Below, piece after piece: positions 36,665-48,009 of a DNA stretch of 64,000 nucleotides. The position numbers were made by a program, and so were the translations under genes. This DNA is from Holothuria scabra (taxonomy: Eukaryota > Echinodermata > Holothuroidea > Aspidochirotida > Holothuriidae): assembly GCA_037179385.1 (NCBI GenBank), contig CM074179.1, forward strand, positions 35,427,905 through 35,491,904. The letters run 5' to 3'. The notes under the pieces were generated by a model. The model did no database searches. It was not told the DNA's origin and saw nothing but the letters and a program-made list of their open reading frames with translations. Position 1 is the stretch's first letter. Every line of letters begins with the position of its first letter.

Positions 36665-38423
36665 TTAAGGCAAGTAATGAAATTTTTAAATTTTATAGCT
36701 AGAGACCCAAAATTGGTCTTAAATGTTTGCTTGTGGTCTCCAAAATGGAAATACATGCTGACGAGGAACAATTTCATGCTTGAGTGATTTTTAGGGCCAA
36801 AAGTAGCATTTTTGGCCAAAATTATCAGTTTTCTTGTTAAAGTTAACAATTTAAGAAGAATTCATTAAAATTTTGTCAAAATAGAAAACTTAGCAAGCTC
36901 ATGATCCTCTGGGTAGATCATAGCATGATAAAAGTGAAGTATTTATGTCATCCTGAGGGTTCCGTAGCTTGCCTCAGTGCATTTGGTATGTACCTAAGCA
37001 ACAGCCAGCCACAAGCAGTTTTTGTACAGCGGACTTTGTACAGTGGTTCTGTATATAAAACACATGCTGGGTTGTGAAATGACTGGACCCAAAGCAGTTA
37101 AACTGTGTGCACCTGTTGAGCGAAGTGTCCAGGAATGTTGCATTACAGTGTAGGTATGCCATAAACTTAAAAAAGTGAGTTAATTATTATTACCGGCAAC
37201 CAACTGAAATTTCTACTAGGACCTGTGGCAAAACAGGATAACTTGAAGAATAAAAAAGGTGCTTGCATCAAAAGAGGTAGGATTAGGGAGCTACAAATTG
37301 GTGCCCGAGTAGCCTTGGCTGTATATGAGTAGCCTAGGTCGAGGCCTACTACTAGGACCTATGGTGGGGGGGGGGGGGGGGGGGAGGGGGGGTGTTTTGC
37401 CTGTAAAATTCAGCACAGATCAGAGTGAATTGTTAGCCCTATACCCTTAAATTAAGGAACTTTCCTAACTTCTTTTATTTTTAATGCCATGTCTTTTTTA
37501 TTTTGTTCTTCCATTTTAGGCCTTAAGCCTAGGGCTTGGTATATAGGCCCACTGTAGACAGGGCAGCCTAACTAGATCACAGTGGAAGCAGGGTGAGCAA
37601 CAGTCAGACAACTGAAATACCTGATGTCTTCATGCTAGGGGTGGAGGAAGTTTGCCAAGGTAGGCATATTGCAAACTGTTGACTCTTAAACCCACATGGA
37701 ATAAATTATCTACTCCATGATACCTGCTCCCTGTTTTGTTAAATGCAAGAGGAGGTAGAGACCTTCTAAGCTGGCTTTTTAAAGCATGATGGCTGCATAG
37801 AAACCCCTTTCACTGTAGTCATATGTAGCAACCATACAGTCCTGTAGCTTCGAAATTTTGTGTTTTTGTACCGAGGTGTTCTATGCCACCTGTTCCCATG
37901 TGCTTGTTTGGATTGCTTAAGATGTTGCACATGTATAACCTAAATTTCTTCAGAATTTATAAGAAACCACATGGCCTGTTGTTAAATCAAGCAGATGTTT
38001 ATGATAATGTGTTAAGAGTGTGAAAATTAAGCTGCTAAATCCAACTTATTTTCTTATCCACAGAGTTGATGGTGCATGCATGTACAGTACATCAGCATAC
38101 AGAAACAAGTCTGTGAAAGTGTGAGAAGCACCAAAAAGTGAAGTTGAGAGTACCCTCATCTGCAGAGATGCTGAGATTACAATACTGTCTTGGTACACAT
38201 CAGAAATGATGAGTAAGCAACTCAGTAGAGGATTAACGAGTACATTAAAGTGCATTTTAGGTTGCCGGCAAATTTTGCCCTATCAGGGGTATATTTTCGC
38301 TAAGACTTACTGCCCAGAGAAGACTGTCAAATGAAATGATGGGTTTATATTCTTTGTGAGGATACTCTAGAAATTACCTGTGCAAATTTTTGATGGAAAA
38401 ATCCAACTTGGCCACTGCCTTAA
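36665..38423. mobile_element. interior of the 2.7-kb composite element
   Basis: This segment begins TTAAGGCAAGT and ends CACTGCCTTAA, a short inverted pair, between the two 470-bp repeats. It includes a long G run at 37364-37392. No coding frame longer than about 70 codons and no transposase motif was recognised. It may be an older element bracketed by the two repeats, or the deleted core of a larger element. Confidence 0.5.
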
Positions 38424-38892
38424 GGTAGCGGACCACTAACTCCAATACTCATGTCCGGGAAAATGTTTACTGACAGACAAAGCGCCATAAAAAATATATG
38501 GGATGTTGTTTCTGACTGTGTTACTTACAAAATATGATCATTTTTGCATTTGGATTTTGTAGACAATGAGTTGAAATACATACTGTGCAAAATTCAAGGC
38601 AATCTGACCAATTTTAGTGCCATTTTTTTATTGTATTACTCCGCTCTGTGAAATGCCGTTTTTGAGTAGCTATTATGGCGGGAAACACATCCCTATCATT
38701 CAAGGCTCTCTAGCTCAAAATTTCAATGGTCATGGTATGGAAATTTGAAAGTGCCATGAAAGCCGAGATTGTGGGCTTCGATCAGAGGGGTAGTATGTCC
38801 TGGTTGAAAACTTCTACTGGGAGCTAGGGGGCACGGAAGTAGCCTAATTTAGTGTGTAAGTCAATGGGACTTATAATTAGTGGCCCGCTACC
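38424..38892. mobile_element. 470-bp TIR repeat, right copy of composite element
   Basis: Direct near-identical repeat of 36195-36664, with the same GGTAGCGGACCACTAA and TTAGTGGCCCGCTACC ends. It is flanked by TTAA on the left and TACA on the right. The outer TACA on both sides of the whole 36195-38892 block looks like a 4-bp target-site duplication for the composite. Confidence 0.8.
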
Positions 38893-38896
38893 TACA

Positions 38897-40435
38897 AACA
38901 TGCAATGCTTTTGGATTTTACCAGGGAAGTCGTTGATTAAAAGAATGTATAGAACTACTAATTCAATTTGAGCCGTGGATGAGAGTAGAATGTCAGCTCA
39001 TTCATCCTTTGTGAAGAACATTGAAATGTGAATTTCAGCCAGTTTTAGCCAGTTTAAATAACTCATGCAAAGTCGCAGTGTGGTCCTGTCCGAATTCGAA
39101 TTCGAAATACGCAACGTGTCTTTATATTCTTGTCAACAATGAATCCATTTAGGAAATTGTACACCGGCAACTGTTAGCCAAATAAATTTGACTTATTTCT
39201 TGAACTATTAAGAATATCTTTAAATTTACAGAAAGGAACGGAAAAATAGAATGCAAAAACGTGCTGACAACTAATTGTCGGTCTTTTCATGTATTCTCTT
39301 TGTTTTGTTTATTTTTTCTTCTGTAATTGTACAAAAATATTTCAGCCATTTTAACAGTGAAGTTTTCTCCTTTAATTTTGATCTAATAAACTCATATAAC
39401 ATTATTGTAGTTGCAGACTGATAACTTGCATAAGCAAGCTTTAATATTACAAAAACAACGTATTGCAATAAAAACGATTTAACACTCCTAATTTGTAGCT
39501 TATTTAACCCACTGCAAATAGTTAATCACGGCAGCACCATTAGGAGGCACCGTGGAATATAAAAATTGTTTTAGCTAGTAAATTGGGAAATAGTTCTGAA
39601 ATAAATCTCTGCACTTTTCAGACGTATAAATTACCAACGATCCATTGGAAATGAAACTTCGCTTGTAAAATCCGAACCAGTCGGGAACTCCAAAAGGTTT
39701 GCAGGGATATTATTTTTATTGTTTTCATGCATGCGGACTCACAATGAGGTTTTGTAAAAGGATACTCCCAAGGGGTACTGCAACCTTAAATAAGGCCTAA
39801 CCACCAGATGCAACGAATGTAAAAAGCATGTAAAAATGGCAGCCTAGGGAATGGGGTTTTGGTTGAAGAGAAGGGAAAAATTAAGACCTGGCCTCATGTG
39901 TCCAGCGACACTCCATGACAGAGGCAAAACCTCAGGTTAACACCGTGTTTCTGGACCGTGTTTTCATGTACCAGAGTTAGGTTGATTTGGTTGGGCTTTC
40001 ATAGTAACGACGTCAACAATTCACACACCAATTAATGTAAAAATGTCAGAAAGTACGTGATCATCGGCGCCTAAATCAACAGTCACTTTGATTGATTACT
40101 GCAAACACGATGTTGAAAACATCAGAACCCTGTAGCCACCTGAGGTGGATCGTGACGGTGTCATCTTTAGTGCGTCTTACGTGGGCCCACAGTAAAATCT
40201 TTACAGTCCCACAGTAGATTTTAGCGTCTTAAGGAATAACAAGTGGACTTGTGAGGAAGAATGTTCTCCAAATCAGTTTCCCCCAATTAAATTACTCCTA
40301 GCAAATCCTATGGACCAAGGGGGTGAAATCAGGTGACACCTTTTCTAAAACTATGATGCATCTATCCCCTTATGCAGACACATAGCAATTAAATTTATTC
40401 CTCAAAACTATATCCTGTTGATAGGAATATCAGGT
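38897..40435. other. gene-free stretch
   Basis: No exon or repeat class recognised. AATAAA hexamers at about 39181 and 39469 could serve as downstream poly(A) signals for gene A if transcription reads through the composite element, but nothing else supports this. Confidence 0.4.
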
Positions 40436-40444
40436 CATTAGGCA

Positions 40445-41060
40445 AGTTCTTCTTCTAAAGCTCTTCAGACCATCTGGCAAAAGGGCCGTTCGGCGAAACC
40501 AAAAATGAAACTGCTTCCCGAAGAAGCTATTATATTAACTGAAGGACAACACTTGACCAACCTCACGGCCTTCAGACCACTAACATCATTGGTCTGTCAT
40601 GCATGACTCTATTCTCGACCGAATGAAAAGAACAGAACAGAAAGAACAGAAAAGAAGGAGAAGCGACTCATTATGGAAGCATTTTTTTTCTAAAGTCCTT
40701 TTGCCAAGGGCCGTTCGGCAAAACCAAACTATAACTGCTTCCCGAAAAAGCTATAACGTCCACTGGAGGACAATACGTGACCAACCTCACGACCCTCCGA
40801 CAATTAACATCAACGGTCTTTCATGTATGGCTCCATTTTAGACTGGAAGAACAGTCATTACGAAAGTACTTTTTCTAAAGTCCTTCTGACCCTCTGGCAA
40901 AGGACCGATCGGCGAAACCAAAACTTCCACTGCTTCCCGAAAAAGCTATTACGTCCACTGAAGGACAATACCTGACCACCCCCACGGCTTTCAGACCATT
41001 GGCATTATTGGTCCGTCATGCATGGCTCCATTGTAGACTGGATGAAAAGACCAGATACAA
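40445..41060. repeat. three tandem units of about 185-240 bp
   Basis: Three diverged units start near 40452, 40691 and 40876. Each contains TCTAAAG(T/C)CCTT, a GGCCGTTCGGC(G/A)AAACC-like block, ACTGCTTCCCGAA(A/G)AAGCTAT, ACTG(A/G)AGGACAA and a CATGCATG(A/G)CTC(T/C)ATT block near the end. The third ends next to the U2-like sequence at 41052-41093. Non-coding. Confidence 0.7.
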
Positions 41061-41093
41061 CACATGGTCTTAGCCAAAAGGCCGCGAAGCAAT
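41052..41093 (-). ncRNA. U2 snRNA 5'-end-like fragment (pseudogene)
   Basis: On the minus strand the block starts ATTGCTTCGCGGCC and continues TTTTGGCTAAGA and GTATCTG. By eye it matches the first 42 nt of metazoan U2 snRNA at about 37 positions, including the near-invariant CGGCCTTTTGGCTAAGA. The branch-site-pairing segment reads GTTGTA instead of GTAGTA. The rest of U2 (Sm site, 3' stems) does not follow, so this is a truncated copy or part of the adjoining repeat, not a working gene. Confidence 0.6.
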
Positions 41094-41492
41094 CTCTAGA
41101 TACACTGTGAAGGACTATCTGAATATCTCTAACAGACATCTCTAACAAAGTTTGTCATAATAACCAGAAATCCCTGTTCATACCCAATGCGAAACGCTCT
41201 GCATATTTTCACTTAAATTTCAAGATTACAAAAATATAAATTGTTTACTAACCTTACCTTTATAAATATAACATATCTGCAACGAGTGTAAAAGAAGAAA
41301 AAGAAGACGAGCGTCCCGCTGGAAAAGTTTGAACAGTTTTTCTCTTCATTTTATAAAAGACCTTCAAAAAAAACCCAACAAATTTTAGCTTGTCACGCTT
41401 TGAGATATCATGTTCATTGAGACAGTTTCCCTTGGGTTGATCGATTTTATATATGGGAGTTCACAGTTCTTCACATAGCTTCACGTTCCCTG

Positions 41493-42643
41493 CACTCTTA
41501 AAAAAAATGGGCAAAATTTGCCCAACTTTTTGACCAACACTGGGCATCTATTCAACAACCTAAACAGTTGGGCAAAACTTTAACCAACCAAATTTGGTAA
41601 AGTTTGAACCTAACTGTTGGGCAGGAAACTACCCAACTGTTTGGTAAATGAGCATTTAAAACATACCCACTTGTTGGGCACGTCTTTTATTAAGATGTTG
41701 GGCAAATGCATTCACCAACCGTTGGTTAAACGTTCATCATCTTTTCCATAACCGTGGGTGCTTTTTCAACATCAGTTGGGCATATTCTTTAACCAACTGT
41801 TGGGCTAATCCCTAGTGCATTGCCCTAGTAAATGTGGCCATTTATAAATCAGGCTCAGATTATCCGACAATAAGGCATCATGAAGACTTGAAGATTGTGT
41901 TGAAATAAATATGAGCACATGGCAAGGAGAGAAGTATCCAGTGATAGAATCAAACGATTAGGAAACCGTGATGCTGCCATAGTAAGCCAAAGGATGTAGG
42001 CTAGCCTAGTCTGTAGGCTAATCAAACTCACATTGACACATTACAGTACCAAACATAGTGTTAGGCTATGTTAGCCTAGCCTGGATGAGCAGGCGAACGT
42101 TTCGGCCATGGCTCAGTAGCAGCACCAGTTTCTTCCTAAATCGTGTTGATTATATCTTCGATATAAACATTAAATACTCCACACAACTCCTTGTACTCGT
42201 ATTTAGCCTCAAACACACTCAAGAACCCCCCAAGCTCCATTCCTCAAGGTAATCTGAGTCATTAATCAGCGAGATAGTTGTCGTTTGATGAGCTGCTAAT
42301 GACTTTGAACCACTGAGAAATACGTACGTACGCCTGTTCTTAACTTTCACATGTTCATTGTGTGCAATGCTTTTATCACATTTACGTATGCGGAACGCGC
42401 AAAGTTTATTGCCCAACCAATGAGCAAACATTATGCTAATTAGCAATTAATTACCCAACAAGTAGATAGACCAAATATATGCCCAACCGTTGAGTGTAAG
42501 CTTGTTAACAGTTTGCCCAATGATTGGATAGTGGAATAAACGTGAATCGAAGAAACGTTTTTACCATTAAATGAGCAAAGTTTGACCAACATTTAACCAA
42601 AGCGTTTTACCCAACGAAAATATTGCCCAGTGTTTTAAGAGTG
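41493..42643. mobile_element. non-autonomous DNA element with CACTCTTAAA ends
   Basis: A 1.15-kb block starts CACTCTTAAAAAAAATGGGC and ends GCCCAGTGTTTTAAGAGTG. It has many short subterminal variants of TTGGGCA / TGCCCAA / ACCAAC in both orientations at both ends. No transposase frame is visible. Its ends match the start of the element at 63914 (CACTCTTAAAAAGTTGG) and resemble the 120-bp elements at 1760 and 59047, so these form one family. Confidence 0.65.
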
Positions 42644-43079
42644 TGCCCTTCCCCCACACCTGTCACGGTAAGGGCATTTTGTCAGTTTAAATGAAGATTG
42701 TTGATGCATTATCTTAACACAGAATTTAGACGTGAGTGAACAGTTCCCTTAAGTTACAGTTTGCTCGCCAGAGGGGATTCAGCTTTGAACAAACTGTGAT
42801 CAGATTAGATGCATCTCAATATACACAATGTACTAACAATGTCCCACAAAATGGTTCAGATCTGACTTTTTTTTTGAGAATTAAGTAAAAAAAACAATCT
42901 TATGGTAAAACTAAGTTACAGTTCTCTTATTATTGTGCAATCATAATCCTAACTGTACATGTAATAAGGAACGAAGAGTACACGTTCACAAAGATTGGTA
43001 ACAAATTTCTTTTGAAAAATTAAATGAAGCTGTTGACTTATGATAAAGAAAGACAGCTTTGGTTTTAAATAGCTTATTT

Positions 43080-43600
43080 AGATATGAAGTGACGCATATA
43101 AAATTTTTTTCAACTGGTATCATTTCATTTTATTTTTAGTTGTAGGTTCCACGTGAACAACACCCGCAGTGGGATTAACTATGAATGCACTGTACTTGAT
43201 TGTAATAAAGAATCACCTTTTTTATTATTTTGAATGAAATAAGTTTTTTCCGAAGTAATTTACTTTTACTGTGCACCTTGGTAATTGAAACAAATATTTT
43301 ATTCTATAACGTACTGAATTGGTGATTACGAAGTAAAATTCATAGAGGAGTATTTTTAAGTATTTTTCCTGAAAATATGCACTCACAATTCTGCATGCAC
43401 ACTTCAGCCTGTAACCTAAATAATCTACAGAATTCTAACGGTTTTTTACTCTGGCTCATTAAAATCAGCCTTGGGAATAATTATTTTTTACTTCTTTTAT
43501 GGTAAGTATTGAAAGTATTAAAGAAGAAATGCAGTCATCTAACTTGAAGTAGTGTATTAGACTGTCTCGTGTCATGATTGAAATTTTGAAAGTCTTGCAA
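43080..43600 (+). pseudogene. scrambled fragment of family 5' arm, inverted part
   Basis: Plus-strand sequence here matches the reverse complement of about 6000-6580 (and 61480-61960). Landmarks include ACTATGAATGCACTGTACTTGATTGT, TTACTTTTACTGTGCACC, ATAACGTACTGAATTGGT and CTTCAG.CTG.AACCTAA. It therefore lies in gene A orientation. It is non-coding intron sequence in the parents and has no gene body attached. Confidence 0.75.
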
Positions 43601-43884
43601 AAATATTTTTCTCCTCAAATGTGAAACTTGCTAGTTGTTACTGCTTGGGTTACTTTAATTATGTAATTTTGAAGTTTTAAATATGATGAAAGCTACTTTG
43701 AAGAGAAGTAAGAGACAAATTGTGAAATTAAGTTGTTTCTTCAAAAAGTTTGAGGAGACTGCTCTTGCCCTTTTAACATTTCTTTTTCTTTTATTTATTT
43801 GTACAAAATATTGCATAAATATACATGCATCACGTAATTAACTCTAACTTTTGTAGCAGTAACTTAAAAGTTTCGTGAAAAGGT

Positions 43885-44215
43885 TTTTAATTGATCCAAA
43901 CACTTCCTTTCAACTGCATTAGAAACACGTCTTTTAACAAACGTCCCGTTGATGTTTTTTGTTCACCACAATACGGCCTAAGATGGCTTTACTATAAGTA
44001 AATTATCAGTTAAAGAAATTTCAAAATTTTCTCAGTTCCCAATAGTCTTGTATTTATGTTTTTCCTCCTGCACAGCTTTACTACATTAACTGTCAAACGA
44101 TGGATTGATAAATGTAAAAGAACATAAAAGGATTAAAACTTTTACTTAACCGCGTTTGTGCGTAAGGAAGCAAGGAATCCAGTCAGAATGCAAAATGAGA
44201 GATGCGTTTCTATTT
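43885..44215 (-). pseudogene. scrambled fragment of family 5' arm with broken signal exon
   Basis: This part matches about 7445-7700 and 63130-63365 in the same orientation, including TATAAGTAA.TTATCA, TCCTGCACA, AACGATGGATTGATA and the signal-exon region AAGCAAGGAATCCAGTCAG. The minus-strand exon copy has lost the ATG and first codons and its donor reads GCG|GTTAAG, so it is degenerate. It abuts the inverted fragment at 43080-43600 in opposite orientation. Confidence 0.75.
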
Positions 44216-46100
44216 TAAAAGCTTAAAATTTGAACCGGTTAAAGGGTTGGGATAAATCATTTTTGTGGTTGGTTATTGGTTATTACGAAACAAATGAAGG
44301 CCACACCCTGAAAAAATAATGAAAACTACATTCTGGTTAGTACACTAAGAAGATATATTACAAAATCCCTTAGAGATTTTTGATTTGCATACTGTTTGAC
44401 GCTATTCTTTAACATCCGCCGCCTATGTCGTTGCCGTATGAGGTTGTGGGACACACGGTAGGATTCAAAACTTTCGGAGACGTGTTGAAGGAGCAGGAGC
44501 GCTTGTTTATCCTGGCGATTTGGAGGATGCTCGCATATGCATCGTCAAATTGATCGAATTACCCAACTTGTTTTATCTTCTTAGTTGAAAATTGACAAAA
44601 AGAAAAGGGAGAAAAGCCCCCAAAAGGGAAAAGCCCCCGAAAGAAAGTGTAAACTGTCCAAATTGTCCCATGGTAAAAAAGACGTGTGACTTTTCGGCTC
44701 ATTTTGATTTTTTGTTAGAATGTGCTCTAGACGCTTCCACAGATTGGCAAGTTGTCTTTTTTATATTGTTTAAGTAACGTGGAAGTCATTTCGTCACAGC
44801 TTTAAGGGATCTGAATCTTTTCCATTTTGAAATTTTTGGTACCTTGTGGTGTAGGATTAAGTCAGTAGTGTAAGCAGTGTTGTTTTGAAGGGTAGCACCC
44901 GTTGGAGGGCTGCATATTTTCGTGGGGGTGCAAAGGTTTTTGCCGCGACAGGGCCCCTTTGCGCCACATCAAAAGTTCCGAAACTCAGAAAGCCGGAAAT
45001 GACAATCAGTCACTGGCCTGTTAGTAGAATCTTGCAGTCATTATCTTGAGGTTTCACTCACAATAAAATGTTAAAAATTAATGTTAAGTTCAATTATAAA
45101 AAATTGGAAAATGGCAAAATGAATAAAATTACCAGGGTTAATGTACAACTATCATCTTCCTGGCAAATGTCTGTGCACTATGTACGCTGTACATTGCCCG
45201 TGTTATCTGCCAGTTGAAAATGCCCCAGACTTTTGCCTAAACTGATTATTTCACCATATGGAACAAAATATGGCGCAAGACTATGAAAAGAGAATAATAA
45301 TTGCATTTTAAAGTTGCCCTGAATTGTATCTGATTTTTGTAACCGATTTGACTTTTCATGAAAATTTTAGCATAGACTTTTGTAGCAATGCATTTCTAAA
45401 TTGCAGGTAATGAAACTCCGGATCTCGAATGCTGCATTTGCAAAGTTCTCATATTGAGATGTTGAAAACTTGAAATTGAAAAGTTCCATTCTTCAAGAGA
45501 GAAAAAAAAAATACTCCATCAAACATGTAAGAACCTGAAGGGCACCGATGAAACACATCACCATATTCTTCAGGTGACACTTCCACACAATAATCATTAC
45601 CTATGATTGTCCCTTCAAATCGGGCTGAGATTAACCCATGAATTATGCTCGCATAGTTCGAAAGGTGCAAGGTTAAAGCAAGATTCGGATACACTTGTTA
45701 CATGCCCGTTAATGGACTTTCTGCTTGTAGAGGTCTATTAAAGGGGGGGGGGGGTTGTCTACATTCTTTTCCAAAATTGTTTTGATTCTGGGGGTGTCCG
45801 CACGCAAAATTGTAGCCCTTCTCATAGAAAATAAGTCAACACAAATGTAGTCTGCGGAGCAGAGTCTGTAGTAGCCGAAAGATGGCGCTCTCTCAAAATC
45901 ATAATACACCTATAAACAGTATAATATACATTCTACAACCCCTAGCTATCCGTTATTCACTTTCTTAGCTCCTATTGGCTAATTCAGTATCATGTGACCA
46001 TTAAAAACAATCCGTTATTTTTGCAATAACGGGCAGTTAGCCTCATTAACATGCATAAGTCAATAGTAACACTACTTATTTGGAGGGTATCAAGACTGTC
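44216..46100. other. gene-free stretch
   Basis: No supported exon. Short G-rich blocks near 44870-44960 and a G run at about 45740-45754 look like dispersed-repeat pieces. Open frames show no domain signature. Confidence 0.4.
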
Positions 46101-46210
46101 TGCTGTTGCTATGCAACAGAATTGTGGTGGTTTGGAACCACTGGACCATACCACAGTGTAGAGTACAGTACAACTGTATACTGCAAAGGTCCACAGCTCC
46201 TTCAGTAACA

Positions 46211-46382
46211 ATGGATGTTCCCTGCTTTGATCTCAAATTTGAGCCATGTGATGTGGACAAAGAAAATAGCAGCACGTGTAGATTTCCACAACTGTCTGAA
46301 AGTGACGTGAAGTGTATTGAAGATGGAAGACTAGAAGCTTCAACTAAACGAGCCACAAAGTGGGGAGTACAGATTTTCAAAG
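46211..46382 (+). pseudogene. N-terminal exon of Crypton/DUF3504-type tyrosine recombinase
   Basis: The frame from the ATG at 46211 reads MDVPCFDLKFEPCDVDKENS, then FPQLSESDVKCIEDG and STKRATKWGVQIFKG, ending at a good donor (AAAG|GTCAGT). The LSE....I......STK.AT.W.V..F pattern is the usual start of DUF3504/KIAA1958-like proteins, which derive from Crypton tyrosine-recombinase transposons. The matching C-terminal piece lies at 46930-47310 in the same orientation. The catalytic middle is missing; palindromic repeat sequence lies between. Probably a dead mobile-element gene. Confidence 0.6.
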
Positions 46383-46657
46383 GTCAGTCAGCCAGCTACA
46401 GTAGCATAGCCAATACTTGATTCAACTAAGCCTAGCCCAGGCCTAAGTACTATAGATAACCTTACAACATACAACAACAAACTAAGCCATACTAAATTAC
46501 GTGTCAGAAATAAATTGCTCTAGCACCGTCTTTAAATACTAGTGACTTTTAGCAAAGTTATGGACAATGCAGTGAACCAGTGTGTTTCTCAACAAATAAA
46601 TTGTAGTGGGCTGCTGAAATTAATTGACAATTTTTTTAAGTTGTCAAGATCCTCAAT

Positions 46658-48009
46658 TTAAGGAATAAATTACATTAGGCTGCAAATTGCAGTTGGCAGA
46701 CTATCATTGGTGAATAAACCGTCGAGACTCCGAATTTGGCAAATAACAGACGAAGCCGAGTCCGTTATTTGCCAGATTTGGAGTTGTCGAGACCCAAAAT
46801 TTGGCAAAATAATGGACGAGATGCAGCCGAGTCCGTTGTTTTGCCAAATTTGCCAAATTTTGGGTCGTGGCAGTTTATTAGTTACTATATACCAATCACT
46901 GTATTAGGGCAACAACCTGCACAGTCCTTGACAAAAAGGGCCACAAGACCCATGAAATCATGGCAGTGACTGGACACAAAAGCGAAAGTAGTGTTCGCTC
47001 CTACGTAAACCGCTTGAGCAGTGGGCAAAAGAGGCAATTATCAGATAATTTAAGAGCCCAGTGTGTAAGTTCTAGCGAGTACACTCAAACCGGCGACAGC
47101 CTAGTGTTACACAGTTGCGAAAACACTACGGATCAACGTAACGTCGTTAGAGTACCTCGAACTGATGCGGAGCCTAACGTTAGGCCTAGCACTAACAGTA
47201 ACACCAACCTGTCAATGTCGTTCGAAGAGCAAAGCATAGCTTTATCCTCAATATTTCAGGGCTGCAACTTTTGTGCACCAGTAAATGTGACTGTTAATAA
47301 GTCTTCGTGAACATCCATATCTTTTCTTCTCAAGAGTTAGTCGATTTATCAAACGTTTCACCTTATTTCACTTCACCAGTTTTCACAGGTTACATTGTTC
47401 ATAATCGTTGAAGTATGCTTTCAGTAAGAGTATTCTGCCTTTTGGTTAACCTTTAACTTTGACCTTTGACAATTGCGCAATTTCAAGTTCAGTAAACAAA
47501 TTCTTTTTCAAGTTCAGGATAAAACTATCTAGGAAGTAAGTGTTCTACTATTAATCAACTTTGAAGTATCTATAAAATGTTTATTTTGCCGTTGTCAAAT
47601 TTAGTGTAAAGAAATTAGCTTATACATAATAGTAGCCATATACGTACGTGACACATACTGTACTGTACACAGTCTATTACTATAAAGGCGGTCAAGGTCA
47701 CCATTTTGTTGTTCGCCAGGAAACATCAAAAGGCAAAAATTACAAGAATGGTGGTAATAGAAACCGTCAGAAATAGTGATTGCTTATTGGTTGTCATCAC
47801 TGCCTGTTATTGTACTTGCTGCAAATCGCTTTTTTAGACTCAATTTATCAGAATTTCTTTCATTTTTCGTACTTTTTATCAGTTTTGGGGTTGTAGAATA
47901 GGAATAAATTACATAAGGCTGCCTGGGCCTCGTCCGTTATTTTTCCAAATTTTGGGTCTCGACGGTTTATTCACCAATAAAAGGCAGCCTTATGTAATTT
48001 ATTCCTTAA
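46658..48009. mobile_element. TIR-bounded palindromic repeats around recombinase remnant
   Basis: The left end TTAAGGAATAAATTACATTAGGCTGC is the inverse of the right end GGCAGCCTTATGTAATTTATTCCTTAA. The right end also folds on a second inverted copy at 47899, giving a 110-bp foldback. Inside the left part, several copies of CCAAATTTGGCAAA / CCGTCGAGAC / GAGTCCGTTATT alternate in both orientations (46715-46880). The recombinase C-terminal piece lies within these bounds. Confidence 0.6.
46930..47310 (+). pseudogene. C-terminal part of Crypton/DUF3504-type tyrosine recombinase
   Basis: The frame reads DKKGHKTHEIMAVTGHKSES, then SVRSYVNRL and QKRQLSDNLRAQ, ending at a stop at 47310. GHKS...SYV with an upstream H(E/D)IM.V is the box II region of tyrosine recombinases as seen in Crypton-derived DUF3504 proteins: the His-x-x-Arg neighbourhood and the catalytic Tyr in RSY. 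The remainder is low-complexity Ser/Asn/Thr-rich. There is a possible acceptor (CTGCACAG) at 46924. Without the box I and central residues it cannot be active. Confidence 0.65.

Noticed and set aside
36195..38892. LTR retrotransposon with 470-bp LTRs
   Set aside because: The repeats do not start TG or end CA, each has its own inverted termini, and there is no primer-binding site, polypurine tract or coding interior.
40445..41060. CRISPR-like spaced repeats
   Set aside because: Units are long, diverged and contiguous, without short identical repeats and unique spacers; the sequence is eukaryotic.
44592..44777. Lys-rich small open frame
   Set aside because: Low-complexity AAAG repeats at the start, no homology recognised and no conservation evidence in the window.
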